Positions 6,873-14,792 are shown, counted from the stretch's first letter. The stretch is DNA of 20,385 nucleotides from DATFKA01 sp042095835 (GCA_042095835.1 JBELML010000117.1:1-20385); one strand, 5' to 3'. Translations and numbers: made by a program. Notes: generated from the sequence alone by a model not told the origin.

Positions 6873-7434
6873 TTTTGGGGAGAGGCGTTATGGGATCAGC
6901 TATGCTAAAAGGATAAACTCATTGGAGNNNNNNNNNNNNNNNNNNNNNNNNNNNNNNNNNNNNNNNNNNNNNNNNNNNNNNNNNNNNNNNNNNNNNNNNN
7001 NNNNNNNNNNNNNNNNNNNNNNNNNNNTTTTGGGGAGAGGCGTTATGGGATCAGCTATGCTAAAAGGATAAACTCATTGGAGCCTTCGTGTCTTTGTGGC
7101 ATATTTTTAGTGTTCTGGAGTTTTGAGATCAGTTATGCTACAAGGATAAACTCATTGGAGTCTTCGTGTCTTTGTGGCTAATTTTTTAGTGTTCTGGGGT
7201 TTTGAGATCAGCTTTGTTACAAGGATAAACTGATTGGATTTTTCGTGTCTTTGTGGCATGTTTTTAGTGTTCTGGATTTTTGAGAAGAGCTTATGCTACA
7301 AGGATAAACTCATTAGAGTCTTCGAGTCTTTGTGGCATATTTTTAGTGTTCTGGGGTTTTGAGATCAGCTATGTTACTAGGATAAACTCATTGGAGCCTT
7401 CGTGTCTTTGTGGCGTGTTTTTTAGTGTCCTGAT
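6873..7434 (+). repeat. 79-bp tandem repeat array containing a scaffold gap
   Basis: The units after the gap are 7028-7120 (93 bp, divergent start), 7121-7199 (79), 7200-7277 (78), 7278-7356 (79) and 7357-7434 (78); a partial unit lies before the gap at 6873-6927. Each runs TTTTGAGATCAG, then CTACAAGGATAAACTCATTG, then CTTCGTGTCTTTGTGGC, then TTTTTAGTGTTCTGG. Unit lengths of 78 and 79 break the frame from unit to unit and differences fall at all positions, so the array is not coding, although a 73-residue frame crosses it. I see no strong dyad inside a unit. It fills most of the 783 bases between the amidohydrolase and the serine hydrolase. The true copy number is unknown because of the gap. 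Confidence 0.9.
6928..7027. other. Scaffold gap (100 N), probably artefactual
   Basis: Exactly 100 N, the usual placeholder. The 55 bases before it (6873-6927) and the 55 bases after it (7028-7082) are identical, as expected for two contig ends that share a k-mer and were never merged. Confidence 0.95.
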
Positions 7435-7493
7435 AGGAGGCTTTCAAGGATTTACCTTAGAAATGTTTAATAAATATTTAAAATTGATGTGTG

Positions 7494-9002
7494 ATGAGTA
7501 GGATTTCTATTCTTTTTTTTCTGATGATAGCTTGGAGTATCCAAACAGTATCTGGACAAGTGGATCAGGCAGCCATTCAATCCTTTGATGAATATGTAGA
7601 AGCTAATCGACAAAAGTATCAAGTGCCTGGTTGTGCTTTGGTAGTAGTAAAAGATGGAGCCGTTGTACTTCAGAAGGCCTATGGGAAACGATCTGTAACC
7701 TCAGAAGCGCCAGTGACCACCAAGACCTTATTTGGTATCATGTCTACCACTAAAGCCACTACTGCGGTGGCTATGGGCTTGCTCGTAGACGAGGGGAAGG
7801 TCAAGTGGGATGATAAAGTATTGGATTACCTCCCTGATTTTCAATTGTATGATCCTTATGTGACTCGCGAATTGAGAATTAAAGACTTATTTACCCATAA
7901 TGCTGGTTTAGGAAACGCCGATTTCTTGTGGGTAAATGATCCGAATATGGATCAGGACGAAATCCTTGCTCAAATGCGTCATGCCCAACCTGCTTACTCG
8001 TTTAGAGGTGGCTATACCTACCAAAATATCATGTATCTGGCAGCTGGCAAGGTGATCGAAAAAATCTCAGGCATGAGCTGGGAGCGTTTTATGAAAGAAC
8101 GCATTTATACGCCCTTGAAAATGGAAAATACCTTTCCCTCACTAGCTTACTCAGCGCAGTATGATAATGTCTCGACCGCACACCAAAGATTGGATGGAGA
8201 GATTATCACCATACCCGAGATGCCTGCTGATGCTATTGGTCCAGCAGGGTCTACTTGGTCGACCATTGAAGATATGACCAAATGGGTGCAATTTCTCTTG
8301 AATAAGGGAAAGGTCAATTATCAAAATTTAATCAGAGAATCTACTTTAAACGAAATCCTCAAGCCGCAAATTATTATTCCAACTCGACAGTTCTATCCAA
8401 CTTGGCGATTGACCAATCCTCATTTTACCACCTATGGCTTAGGATGGTTTCAGCAAGATTACCGTGGAGAGTTTTTGGCCTTTCATACCGGGAGTTTAGA
8501 TGGTCGTACCGCCATCGTAGGCTTAATACCTGACCAAGATTTTGGCTTTTACTTTTTTGGAAATTTGGATCATGCTGAGCTGAGACATGCACTCCTGCTA
8601 AAAGCAATTGATGTCTTCGTGAAAGAGGACAACACCCGAGATTGGGGCGAAGAAATTGATCAAATGTATAGCAACTTCCGAGAGGTAGGCGAGGAGCAAG
8701 TCCAAAAAAGAATGGCCCAACGCGTAGAGGGCACCACTGCTAGTAAAGACCTTTCCGCTTTCATCGGGGATTACCGCCATCCATTTTATGGCCTAGTCAA
8801 AATTCGCCTACAAGAGGAGAAGCTTCACTTTTCACAAGGACCAGGTATGGAAGGTAGCTTGGAGCATTTTCACTACAATACTTTCCAGATCAACTGGTCC
8901 AAAGAGTGGTGGACCGCTGATCTACTCCAGTTTAATTTAAACCCCAGGGACGGTGAGGTGGATCAACTGGTGCAGGGCGGCGTTGTTTATGAAAAAGAAT
9001 AG
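7494..9002 (+). CDS. Secreted serine hydrolase, class C beta-lactamase-like (S12), with C-terminal DUF3471-like domain
   Basis: This 502-residue protein is a penicillin-binding-protein/beta-lactamase-like serine hydrolase. A signal peptide covers about residues 1-21 (ending VSG-Q). ATG 7494 is chosen; a GTG one codon upstream is possible. The three S12 motifs are in place: S84-T-T-K87 (SxxK nucleophile and base) in FGIMSTTKATTAV, Y176-Q-N178 (YxN) in GGYTYQNIMYLAAG, and H331-T-G in FHTGSLDGRTA, the counterpart of KTG. The domain runs to about residue 375. A second domain at about 415-502 (FIGDYRHPFYGLVKIR) is like the DUF3471 domain often attached to these enzymes. Family members are esterases, D-amino-acid peptidases or, rarely, true beta-lactamases; with HTG in place of KTG an esterase or peptidase is more likely. 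The gene stands alone and ends five bases from the convergent ridA-like gene, with no terminator between. Confidence 0.93.
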   Translation: MSRISILFFLMIAWSIQTVSGQVDQAAIQSFDEYVEANRQKYQVPGCALVVVKDGAVVLQKAYGKRSVTSEAPVTTKTLFGIMSTTKATTAVAMGLLVDEGKVKWDDKVLDYLPDFQLYDPYVTRELRIKDLFTHNAGLGNADFLWVNDPNMDQDEILAQMRHAQPAYSFRGGYTYQNIMYLAAGKVIEKISGMSWERFMKERIYTPLKMENTFPSLAYSAQYDNVSTAHQRLDGEIITIPEMPADAIGPAGSTWSTIEDMTKWVQFLLNKGKVNYQNLIRESTLNEILKPQIIIPTRQFYPTWRLTNPHFTTYGLGWFQQDYRGEFLAFHTGSLDGRTAIVGLIPDQDFGFYFFGNLDHAELRHALLLKAIDVFVKEDNTRDWGEEIDQMYSNFREVGEEQVQKRMAQRVEGTTASKDLSAFIGDYRHPFYGLVKIRLQEEKLHFSQGPGMEGSLEHFHYNTFQINWSKEWWTADLLQFNLNPRDGEVDQLVQGGVVYEKE

Positions 9003-9007
9003 AAAAT

Positions 9008-9391
9008 CTAGCCTTTTACCGCAGCTATCGCCGTCACTTCAATACTGTAACCATAGTGGAGTTCATTAACGGGAACGATGGCTCTGGCGGGCTTGGAGGT
9101 ACCAAAAATCTCGGTGTAGATGTTATTCACTGCGCCCCATAATTCCATGTCGGAAATATAAATGGTGACCCGCAAGACGTGATTAAGATCTGAGTTGGCA
9201 GCTAGGAGTACTTGTTCTACATTGGATAATACCTGCTTGGCTTGTTCTTCAATAGTGCCTGGTATCTTTTCACTAGATCCTGGTCGAATCGGCAATTGAC
9301 CAGCTACGAAAACCATATTATTGAAAACAGTAGCTTGAGAATAGTGTCCAGCTGGTAAGGGTGCATTTTCAGTGCGGATATATTGTATCAT
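9008..9391 (-). CDS. RidA (YjgF/YER057c/UK114) family enamine/imine deaminase
   Basis: A 127-residue protein, the normal length for this family. RidA proteins hydrolyse reactive enamines and imines, such as 2-aminoacrylate from PLP enzymes, and work as cytoplasmic trimers. Key positions are present: Y17 in AGHYSQA, the G31-Q32 segment in VFVAGQLPI, R103 in KPARAIVPV (the arginine that binds the substrate carboxylate) and E118 in YSIEVTAIA. This puts it in the active RidA branch rather than among the arginine-less YjgF relatives, although I cannot place the exact subfamily. No signal peptide. It is transcribed divergently from the methyltransferase gene with only 61 bases between start codons, so both promoters must lie in that short region. 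Confidence 0.95.
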   Translation of the reverse strand: MIQYIRTENAPLPAGHYSQATVFNNMVFVAGQLPIRPGSSEKIPGTIEEQAKQVLSNVEQVLLAANSDLNHVLRVTIYISDMELWGAVNNIYTEIFGTSKPARAIVPVNELHYGYSIEVTAIAAVKG

Positions 9392-9452
9392 CGTTTTCTT
9401 TTGCTGTAATATCTATATTTTGCAGTTTATTTAGTAACCAAAACACACTTCT

Positions 9453-10304
9453 TTGCCGAAACTTTTCACCACTCAAGACGTCGTCCACTACTATGACCAG
9501 ACGGAAGTACACTACCGACAATGGTGGAAACTAGACCTCAGTAAAGGACTGCATTACGGAATATGGGAGAAAGGTATAAAGTCTTTACCTCAAGCGATCT
9601 TGAATACCAATCGAAGATTGGCCGCTTTGTCCAACTGGTCCCCTGGTATGCAGGTGCTAGACGCAGGCTGTGGGGTAGGAGGGAGTGCGATTTATTTAGG
9701 ACAGGAGTTTGGCTGTAGAGTGGAAGGGATTACGCTCAGTGCTGCTCAGGTAGAAAGCGCCCAAGCTTATGCCCAAGAAAGCGGGGTTTCTAAGCTCCTG
9801 AACTTTTCTGTCCAAGACTATACACAGACACACTTTTCAGATCACTCCTTTGATCGTGTATGGGCAATGGAAAGTATGGAGACGGCAGCAGATAAGGCGC
9901 TGTTTTTTAAGGAAGCTAGTCGTCTGCTCCGACCTGGAGGGCAATTATTGATTGCTGATATTTTCAAACCTGAAGCTTATCCTATTGAGAGCTATCCTAG
10001 AATGGAACGTTTTCTCAACGCTTGGGCCATGTCCGATCTCTTGAGCGTTGCGGAAAGTGAGCAATTGGCAGAGCAGAATAAATTCCGTCTCAGCCAAACG
10101 GTGAATGTGAATACTCAAGTCTGGCCTTCGGTCTGGCGGATATATTTGGCTGGTCTTTTGGGGGCCATTGGTACTGCTGCATATAATATAAAAAATAATG
10201 GATCCTACTACGGTAGAATCCATTATACGAGCGGCATCAACCAGTTTCATACCTATCTGAATGAAGCTTGGGAATACCGACTATATTGCTTTACAAAAGT
10301 CTAG
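9453..10304 (+). CDS. Class I SAM-dependent methyltransferase
   Basis: This 283-residue protein has a Rossmann-fold methyltransferase domain. Motif I is VLDAGCGVGGS (68-78), followed by the acidic end of the second strand in VEGITLS (90-96), a motif with FSVQDYTQ, the SFDRVWAMESMETA segment (132-145) and motif III LLRPGGQLLIADI (158-170). The N-terminal stretch YYDQTEVHYRQWWKLD followed by LHYGIW resembles tocopherol/sterol C-methyltransferase-like and cyclopropane-synthase-like proteins, which act on small or lipid substrates; the real substrate is not visible. The start is TTG: the frame has a stop 18 bases upstream (9435) and no ATG until residue 65, beyond the N-terminal motif and almost at motif I. 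Its TAG stop is interlocked with the TAG of the convergent pdhB gene. Confidence 0.9.
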   Translation: MPKLFTTQDVVHYYDQTEVHYRQWWKLDLSKGLHYGIWEKGIKSLPQAILNTNRRLAALSNWSPGMQVLDAGCGVGGSAIYLGQEFGCRVEGITLSAAQVESAQAYAQESGVSKLLNFSVQDYTQTHFSDHSFDRVWAMESMETAADKALFFKEASRLLRPGGQLLIADIFKPEAYPIESYPRMERFLNAWAMSDLLSVAESEQLAEQNKFRLSQTVNVNTQVWPSVWRIYLAGLLGAIGTAAYNIKNNGSYYGRIHYTSGINQFHTYLNEAWEYRLYCFTKV

Positions 10305-11284
10305 CCGACGTAGCTCACTTCCTTAACTGCTTTTACAATCTTGGCAGCATTAGGCAAGTAGGCTTCTACTAAAGTAGGTGCATAGGGCATAGAAGTATCC
10401 GCAGCATTAACTCTAGTAACTGGTGCATCTAGGTAGTCGAAAGCGTATTTTTGAATCTCATAAGCCACCTCAGCAGAAACACCCGCAAACGGCCAAGATT
10501 CATCAATCACTACCAAACGGTTGGTTTTCTTGACGGAATCGACTATGGTTGGATGATCCAAAGGCCGGATGGTTCTAAGGTCGATCACCTCTGCCGAAAT
10601 ACCTTCTTTAGCCAGTTCTTCTGCTGCTTCTAATGTCGGAAGCATCATTTTATTGAAAGATACCAGGGTCACATCTGTGCCTTCGCGTCTTACGGCTGCC
10701 TTTCCTATTGGAACAAGGTATTCTCCTTCTGGGACGATACCTTTAAATCCATAAAGACTTTCTGATTCCATTACACAGACCGGATCTTCATCTCTAATAG
10801 CAGATTTCAATAAACCTTTTGCATCAGCTGGGTCAATACAAGAAATGACCTTTAGCCCAGGCACGTTCGCCAACCATGATTCGAACATTTGACTATGCTG
10901 CTGTGCTAATTGACCAGCCGAGCCAGAAGGCCCTCTGAAAACAATTGGGCAACCATACTGCCCAGCAGATTGACTCAATGTCTTTGCGGCATTATTCACT
11001 ATCTGGTCAAATGCTAATACTGCAAAGTTCCAGGTCATGAATTCTACAATTGGGCGTAGGCCATTCATAGCCGCGCCTACACCGATACCAGCAAAGCCCA
11101 ACTCAGCAATCGGCGTATCGATTACACGTTTGGGGCCAAACTCATCGAGCATGCCTTTACTAACCTTGTAGGCACCATTATATTCTGCAACTTCTTCACC
11201 CATAAGGAAGACGCGGTCATCTCTGCGCATCTCTTCTATCATCGCCTCCCGAAGGGCATCTCTTAAAGCAAGTTCTCTAGCCAT
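10301..11284 (-). CDS. pdhB: Pyruvate dehydrogenase E1 component, beta subunit
   Basis: A 327-residue transketolase-like pyrimidine-binding and C-terminal domain protein. With the alpha subunit it forms E1, which decarboxylates pyruvate with thiamine diphosphate and acetylates the lipoyl domain of E2. Family landmarks are MGEEVAEYNGAYKVSKGM (28-45), DTPIAELGFAGIGVGAAM (56-73), RGPSG-AGQLAQQHSQ with H130, SLYGFKG, and the C-terminal EVIDLRTIRPLD and VVIDESWP segments. Acetoin or branched-chain dehydrogenase beta subunits are close relatives, but the match to the PDH type is good. The start is ATG 11284. A longer frame from 11356 would include the promoter at 11322-11352, so it is wrong. The alpha subunit and E2 are not beside it; it seems to be a single-gene transcript. 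Confidence 0.95.
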   Translation of the reverse strand: MARELALRDALREAMIEEMRRDDRVFLMGEEVAEYNGAYKVSKGMLDEFGPKRVIDTPIAELGFAGIGVGAAMNGLRPIVEFMTWNFAVLAFDQIVNNAAKTLSQSAGQYGCPIVFRGPSGSAGQLAQQHSQMFESWLANVPGLKVISCIDPADAKGLLKSAIRDEDPVCVMESESLYGFKGIVPEGEYLVPIGKAAVRREGTDVTLVSFNKMMLPTLEAAEELAKEGISAEVIDLRTIRPLDHPTIVDSVKKTNRLVVIDESWPFAGVSAEVAYEIQKYAFDYLDAPVTRVNAADTSMPYAPTLVEAYLPNAAKIVKAVKEVSYVG

Positions 11285-11321
11285 AATTGATTTTGATTGT
11301 TTCGGAATTTTGAAACTTCTG

Positions 11322-11352
11322 CAAAAATAGAAATTTATCCTTTTCAGACAAA
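11322..11352 (-). promoter_or_regulatory. Strong Bacteroidota-type promoter of pdhB
   Basis: On the minus strand TTTG (11352-11349), a 19-base spacer and TATTTTTG (11329-11322) are an exact match to the TTTG-N19-TAnnTTTG consensus of the primary Bacteroidota sigma factor. Transcription would begin near 11315, giving a leader of about 30 bases to ATG 11284. Confidence 0.75.
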
Positions 11353-11403
11353 TCATTCTGCTATATGCCCATTCAACGCCTAAAGAACAGCTTTGTTTTT
11401 TTA

Positions 11404-11656
11404 TAGGGCAAACGCATTAAAATAAAAACTTAAAAAGAAATGGTTATTACTCGAAATTAAGTGTGAAAAAGGTGATAAGCGAAGTGTGGGAGGCCGCCTA
11501 GGCACTGTTCGAGTGGAACGAGTTTGGCTAGGCAAGATTTTTTTGCTTCGTTTTTGTATCGAATGACAAAAATGAAGATGCTAGAGCGGTTTTGAATTGG
11601 AGTTTCAGTAGGAATTATAAAAAATTACAGGGTAATCTTTTGGTGCGTTTGCCCTA
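11404..11656. mobile_element. MITE-like non-coding element, 253 bp, copy 1
   Basis: Its ends are perfect 13-bp inverted repeats: TAGGGCAAACGCA at 11404-11416 and the complement at 11644-11656. Similarity continues inward for six more bases with two mismatches. It is flanked by a 9-bp direct repeat GTTTTTTTA at 11395-11403 and 11657-11665, which I read as the target-site duplication. No open frame of useful length lies inside, so a transposase must act in trans. The interior has two stems: 11496-11533 (GCCTAG with CTAGGC, inner GTTC/GAAC) and 11546-11577 (CTTCGTTTTTGT with ACAAAAATGAAG, one G-T pair). The right 82 bases recur, about 90% identical and inverted, at 20280-20361. It sits in the 634-base non-coding stretch between pdhB and the TPR gene; outside the element, 11666-11820 shows nothing notable. 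Confidence 0.85.
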
Positions 11657-11824
11657 GTTTTTTTATAGCAGGATAATGTGCTATAGAATTGGGCGGGATT
11701 GCTCATCATCACAAGCCCCAGCGATTATTTGTATTACTTTAATCCATCAATATCTGTAAGTAGTTAAAATAAATTTAAATATGATCAACTTTCACAATTT
11801 AATAGGGGACAAGAATAGTTGTTG

Positions 11825-11855
11825 TTGTCGTATGATCGTTTTTATCGTATAATTG
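11825..11855 (+). promoter_or_regulatory. Possible promoter of the TPR/outer-membrane gene pair
   Basis: TTG at 11825-11827, a 20-base spacer and TATAATTG at 11848-11855 (one mismatch to TAnnTTTG) lie 64 bases before the TPR gene start. This is the best candidate I can see; the match is only moderate. Confidence 0.35.
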
Positions 11856-11918
11856 AGATATGATTAAGCTTGATTTCAGGAATTACAATATTATTATCAT
11901 AAACAGAACCAACACGGT

Positions 11919-14792
11919 ATGAAAATTAAACAAGTCGCCCTTCTACTGCTGATGGTCTTTGCGACATTGGCGCTCAAGGCACAGCAAACGACAGTTTACA
12001 CCGATGCCAACCTGGCATTTAAACGAGGTTTAGAATTCTATGAGGAAGGCCTCCTGGCTAAAGCCAAACGAGAATTTCAGCAAACCATTGATTTACTGCG
12101 CCCCATCGATGAGGCAGAAGCAGAAATGCTACGCACCAAAGCGGAGCTATTGCAAGCGAAATGTGCAGTATTGCTAGAGTTGCCAGAAGGCGAAAAGTTG
12201 ACCCTCAATTTTATTCGCAGTAAAAAACCAGACCCTGAATATGACAAGGCCATCATAGACATTGCCAATTACTATTTTGGTAAGCGCAAATATGAGGAAG
12301 CCCTGTCTTATTACCAGCAAATTCCTACAAGCGGTTTATCTAAAGAACAACTAGCTGAAGTGAGGTTCAAGCAAGGCTACGCCAATTTTAGAAAAGAAGA
12401 ATATGCTAAAGCTAAGGCTTTCTTCCGGGATGTTAGCCGTGATAAAACCTCCGAGTATTATGCCCAAACCAACTATTATTTAGGACTATGCTACTTCTAC
12501 GAAGGCAATTATGCCCAAGCGGTTAATAATTTTAATATTGTCCAAAATGACAAAAAATATAGCCGAGATGTACCCTATTACATCGCTCAGATTTACTTTG
12601 CGCAGCGGCAGTGGGATGAATTGATCAGCTATGTAGAGCCCAAAATTTATGATACCCGTATCCGTAATCGTAAAGAATTAAACCAATTACTCGGCCAGGC
12701 TTATTTTGAGAAAGGAGATTATGCAAGTGCGCTACCCTTCTTGGAAGANNNNNNNNNNNNNNNNNNNNNNNNNNNNNNNNNNNNNNNNNNNNNNNNNNNN
12801 NNNNNNNNNNNNNNNNNNNNNNNNNNNNNNNNNNNNNNNNNNNNNNNNTCCCAATACTATAATGAGGCGCAATCCTTGATGGGTGACATTTTCTTGAACT
12901 ATAGAGATTATAGACAGGCTTTAGAGATTTTAGAGGATATGCGTAAGAAAACGAATAATCCAAAAATCTTAGAGACCTATCAAAAGGTGGCTACCTATCG
13001 CGGTATCCAATTGCTAAAGGAAGGGAACCTGGAAGAGGGGGAGAGACACTTTAGATTAGCGATGGAGGCCCCAATCGATCAGACCACTAAAGCAATGGGA
13101 CATTATTGGTTGGGTGAAATTGCCCATCGCAAGGAAGATTATGTCGCCAGTACTCAAGAGTTGGATCGCTTTCTAACCTTGACGGGAACTGCCCAAGATT
13201 TACCCGAGGAGTCCTCTATATTCTCGGCTAGTTATCTACAAGGCTATAATTATCTAAAGCTGGATAACTATCAAAAAGCAAGAGGTTATTTCCAGCAAAC
13301 CGTAGATGGAATAGAGAATAACCGTCGCTTCTTGAATAATGAAGAAATTACTAATAAAGTATTGGGTGATGCAGTCATCCGATTGGGAGATTCCTACTTT
13401 AAATTCAATCAATATGATGCGGCTTTACGCTTTTATAATAAAGCTGTAGATAATCGCTATTCTGGTTATGATTATGCCATGTATCAGAAAGGAATCATTG
13501 AAGGTCTGAAAGGAAGACGTACACAAGAAATTGTGGCACTGGAGGAGTTGGTGCGTTCTTTCCCAAATTCAGCTTTTGCTGATGATGCCTTGTATCGCTT
13601 GGGTTCTTCCTACCAAGAAGTCAATCAGTTGGCTAAAGCAGAAGTACCTTTACAGCGCTTGGTTCGAGACTACCGCAATAAGTCCCCTTTAATTAACCAA
13701 GCGTATATCAAATTAGGATTGATTAGTTATAATCGCGGTAATCTGAATGCTGCCACAGAGTATTATAAGAAGGTTTTTGCCAATAATCCTACCCCGCAAG
13801 AGGCACAGGTGAGTTTGGCGGCATTGGAGGAAATCTACGTTCGAGATTTAGGTAGACCAAACGATTATTTTGCTTTCCTAGAAACCGTACCTGGTTATAA
13901 GCCGGATAATTTTGCTAGGGACTCAATCACTTTTAAAGGTGCCGAAGCGCGTTTTGAAAATGGAGATTACCAAAATGCCATCAATGCTTATACCGATTAC
14001 ATCAGGAGATTCCCAAGAGGTTTGTACATCAATGAAGCCTATTTCCACCGTGGAGAATCCAATAGTGTACTTCGCAAATACTCGGAAGCGCTTTCCGACT
14101 ACGAGTACGTAGTTAATCAAGGGCCAAGCCGCTTCTACATGAAGTCATTACAAAAGGCTTCTATCATTGCCTATAATCACGAATTAGATTTTGCGAAGTC
14201 CTTTGATTTGTACACCAAACTAGAGGATGCTGCGGAGAATGATGAAATGTTATTTGAAGCACAGTTGGGGGCCCTACGTAGTGCCTATCGGGCCAATGAT
14301 AAAGATGCTTTGTACACTTATGCTAGCAAAGTCACTCGAAACCCTAGAGCAACCAGCGGCCAGCAGGCAACGGCAGAATTTTACTTAGGAAAATTGGCTT
14401 ATGATGATGCCAATTATAATGCCGCTTTAGCCTCTTTTCAAAAAGTAGTTGCCAACAGTGACAATGAGCAAACCGCCGAAGCTAGGTACCTGATTGCAGA
14501 TATTTATTATAAAAATAGAGACTTGGATCGAGCTCAGGAACTCTGTATTCAAGCCAATCAAGAAAGTAGTGCTTATCCATTTTGGGTAGCCAAATCGGTC
14601 CTTTTATTAGCAGAGATTTTTGCAGAAAAAGGCGATTTATACAATGCCCGTGCTGCCCTAGAAGCTTTATTGGAAAACTACGATGAAGATCAAGACTTGG
14701 TCAATCAGGCGAAAAGACGCCTGGGAGAAATCAACCGTCAAATTGACTCGACTAGTAAGCTATCGAATGACCCCAATGGCAACAATAACTAA
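11919..14792 (+). CDS. Large secreted tetratricopeptide-repeat protein (interrupted by scaffold gap)
   Basis: About 957 residues as drawn, with a signal peptide at 1-21 (LLLLMVFATLALKA-Q). The whole mature chain is helical TPR units of about 34 residues. Clear examples are TNYYLGLCYFYEGNYAQAVNNF, QLLGQAYFEKGDYASALPFL, SYLQGYNYLKLDNYQKARGYF, GDSYFKFNQYDAALRFYNKA, DDALYRLGSSYQEVNQLAKAE and AEFYLGKLAYDDANYNAALASF. No enzyme motif is seen. It should be a periplasmic or outer-membrane-associated scaffold for protein contacts, like other long Bacteroidota TPR proteins. It is followed after 27 bases by an outer-membrane barrel gene on the same strand, and the two probably form an operon and work together at the outer membrane. 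100 N at 12749-12848 replace an unknown number of residues; both sides happen to be in one frame, but this does not prove the length. The gene ends in a short polar tail (SNDPNGNNN). Confidence 0.92.
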   Translation: MKIKQVALLLLMVFATLALKAQQTTVYTDANLAFKRGLEFYEEGLLAKAKREFQQTIDLLRPIDEAEAEMLRTKAELLQAKCAVLLELPEGEKLTLNFIRSKKPDPEYDKAIIDIANYYFGKRKYEEALSYYQQIPTSGLSKEQLAEVRFKQGYANFRKEEYAKAKAFFRDVSRDKTSEYYAQTNYYLGLCYFYEGNYAQAVNNFNIVQNDKKYSRDVPYYIAQIYFAQRQWDELISYVEPKIYDTRIRNRKELNQLLGQAYFEKGDYASALPFLEXXXXXXXXXXXXXXXXXXXXXXXXXXXXXXXXXXSQYYNEAQSLMGDIFLNYRDYRQALEILEDMRKKTNNPKILETYQKVATYRGIQLLKEGNLEEGERHFRLAMEAPIDQTTKAMGHYWLGEIAHRKEDYVASTQELDRFLTLTGTAQDLPEESSIFSASYLQGYNYLKLDNYQKARGYFQQTVDGIENNRRFLNNEEITNKVLGDAVIRLGDSYFKFNQYDAALRFYNKAVDNRYSGYDYAMYQKGIIEGLKGRRTQEIVALEELVRSFPNSAFADDALYRLGSSYQEVNQLAKAEVPLQRLVRDYRNKSPLINQAYIKLGLISYNRGNLNAATEYYKKVFANNPTPQEAQVSLAALEEIYVRDLGRPNDYFAFLETVPGYKPDNFARDSITFKGAEARFENGDYQNAINAYTDYIRRFPRGLYINEAYFHRGESNSVLRKYSEALSDYEYVVNQGPSRFYMKSLQKASIIAYNHELDFAKSFDLYTKLEDAAENDEMLFEAQLGALRSAYRANDKDALYTYASKVTRNPRATSGQQATAEFYLGKLAYDDANYNAALASFQKVVANSDNEQTAEARYLIADIYYKNRDLDRAQELCIQANQESSAYPFWVAKSVLLLAEIFAEKGDLYNARAALEALLENYDEDQDLVNQAKRRLGEINRQIDSTSKLSNDPNGNNN
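12749..12848. other. Scaffold gap (100 N) inside the TPR gene
   Basis: Exactly 100 N, a placeholder of unknown true length. Unlike the first gap, the flanks do not share sequence, so real bases are missing, probably one or more TPR units. Confidence 0.95.

Noticed and set aside
6707..6916. 69-residue frame starting with GTG and overlapping the end of the amidohydrolase gene
   Set aside because: It only translates the AGACTGGG satellite (GDWETGR-like repeats) and then enters the 79-bp array; there is no non-repeat protein content.
6873..7434. CRISPR array
   Set aside because: There are no short repeats with unrelated spacers: the full 79-bp unit is repeated, and no cas gene is present.
7280..7501. 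73-residue frame with repeated RINSLE and LCG segments
   Set aside because: It follows the tandem DNA repeats. Units of 78 and 79 bp change frame between units, so the apparent protein repeat is a by-product.
11285..11356. N-terminal extension of PdhB from ATG 11356
   Set aside because: The stretch contains a perfect TTTG-N19-TAnnTTTG promoter and is unlike the family N-terminus MARELALRDALREAM.
11404..11656. Integron attC-like or structured RNA locus, because of its stems
   Set aside because: The symmetric ends and 9-bp flanking duplication fit a MITE better, and no integrase or attC core sites are seen.
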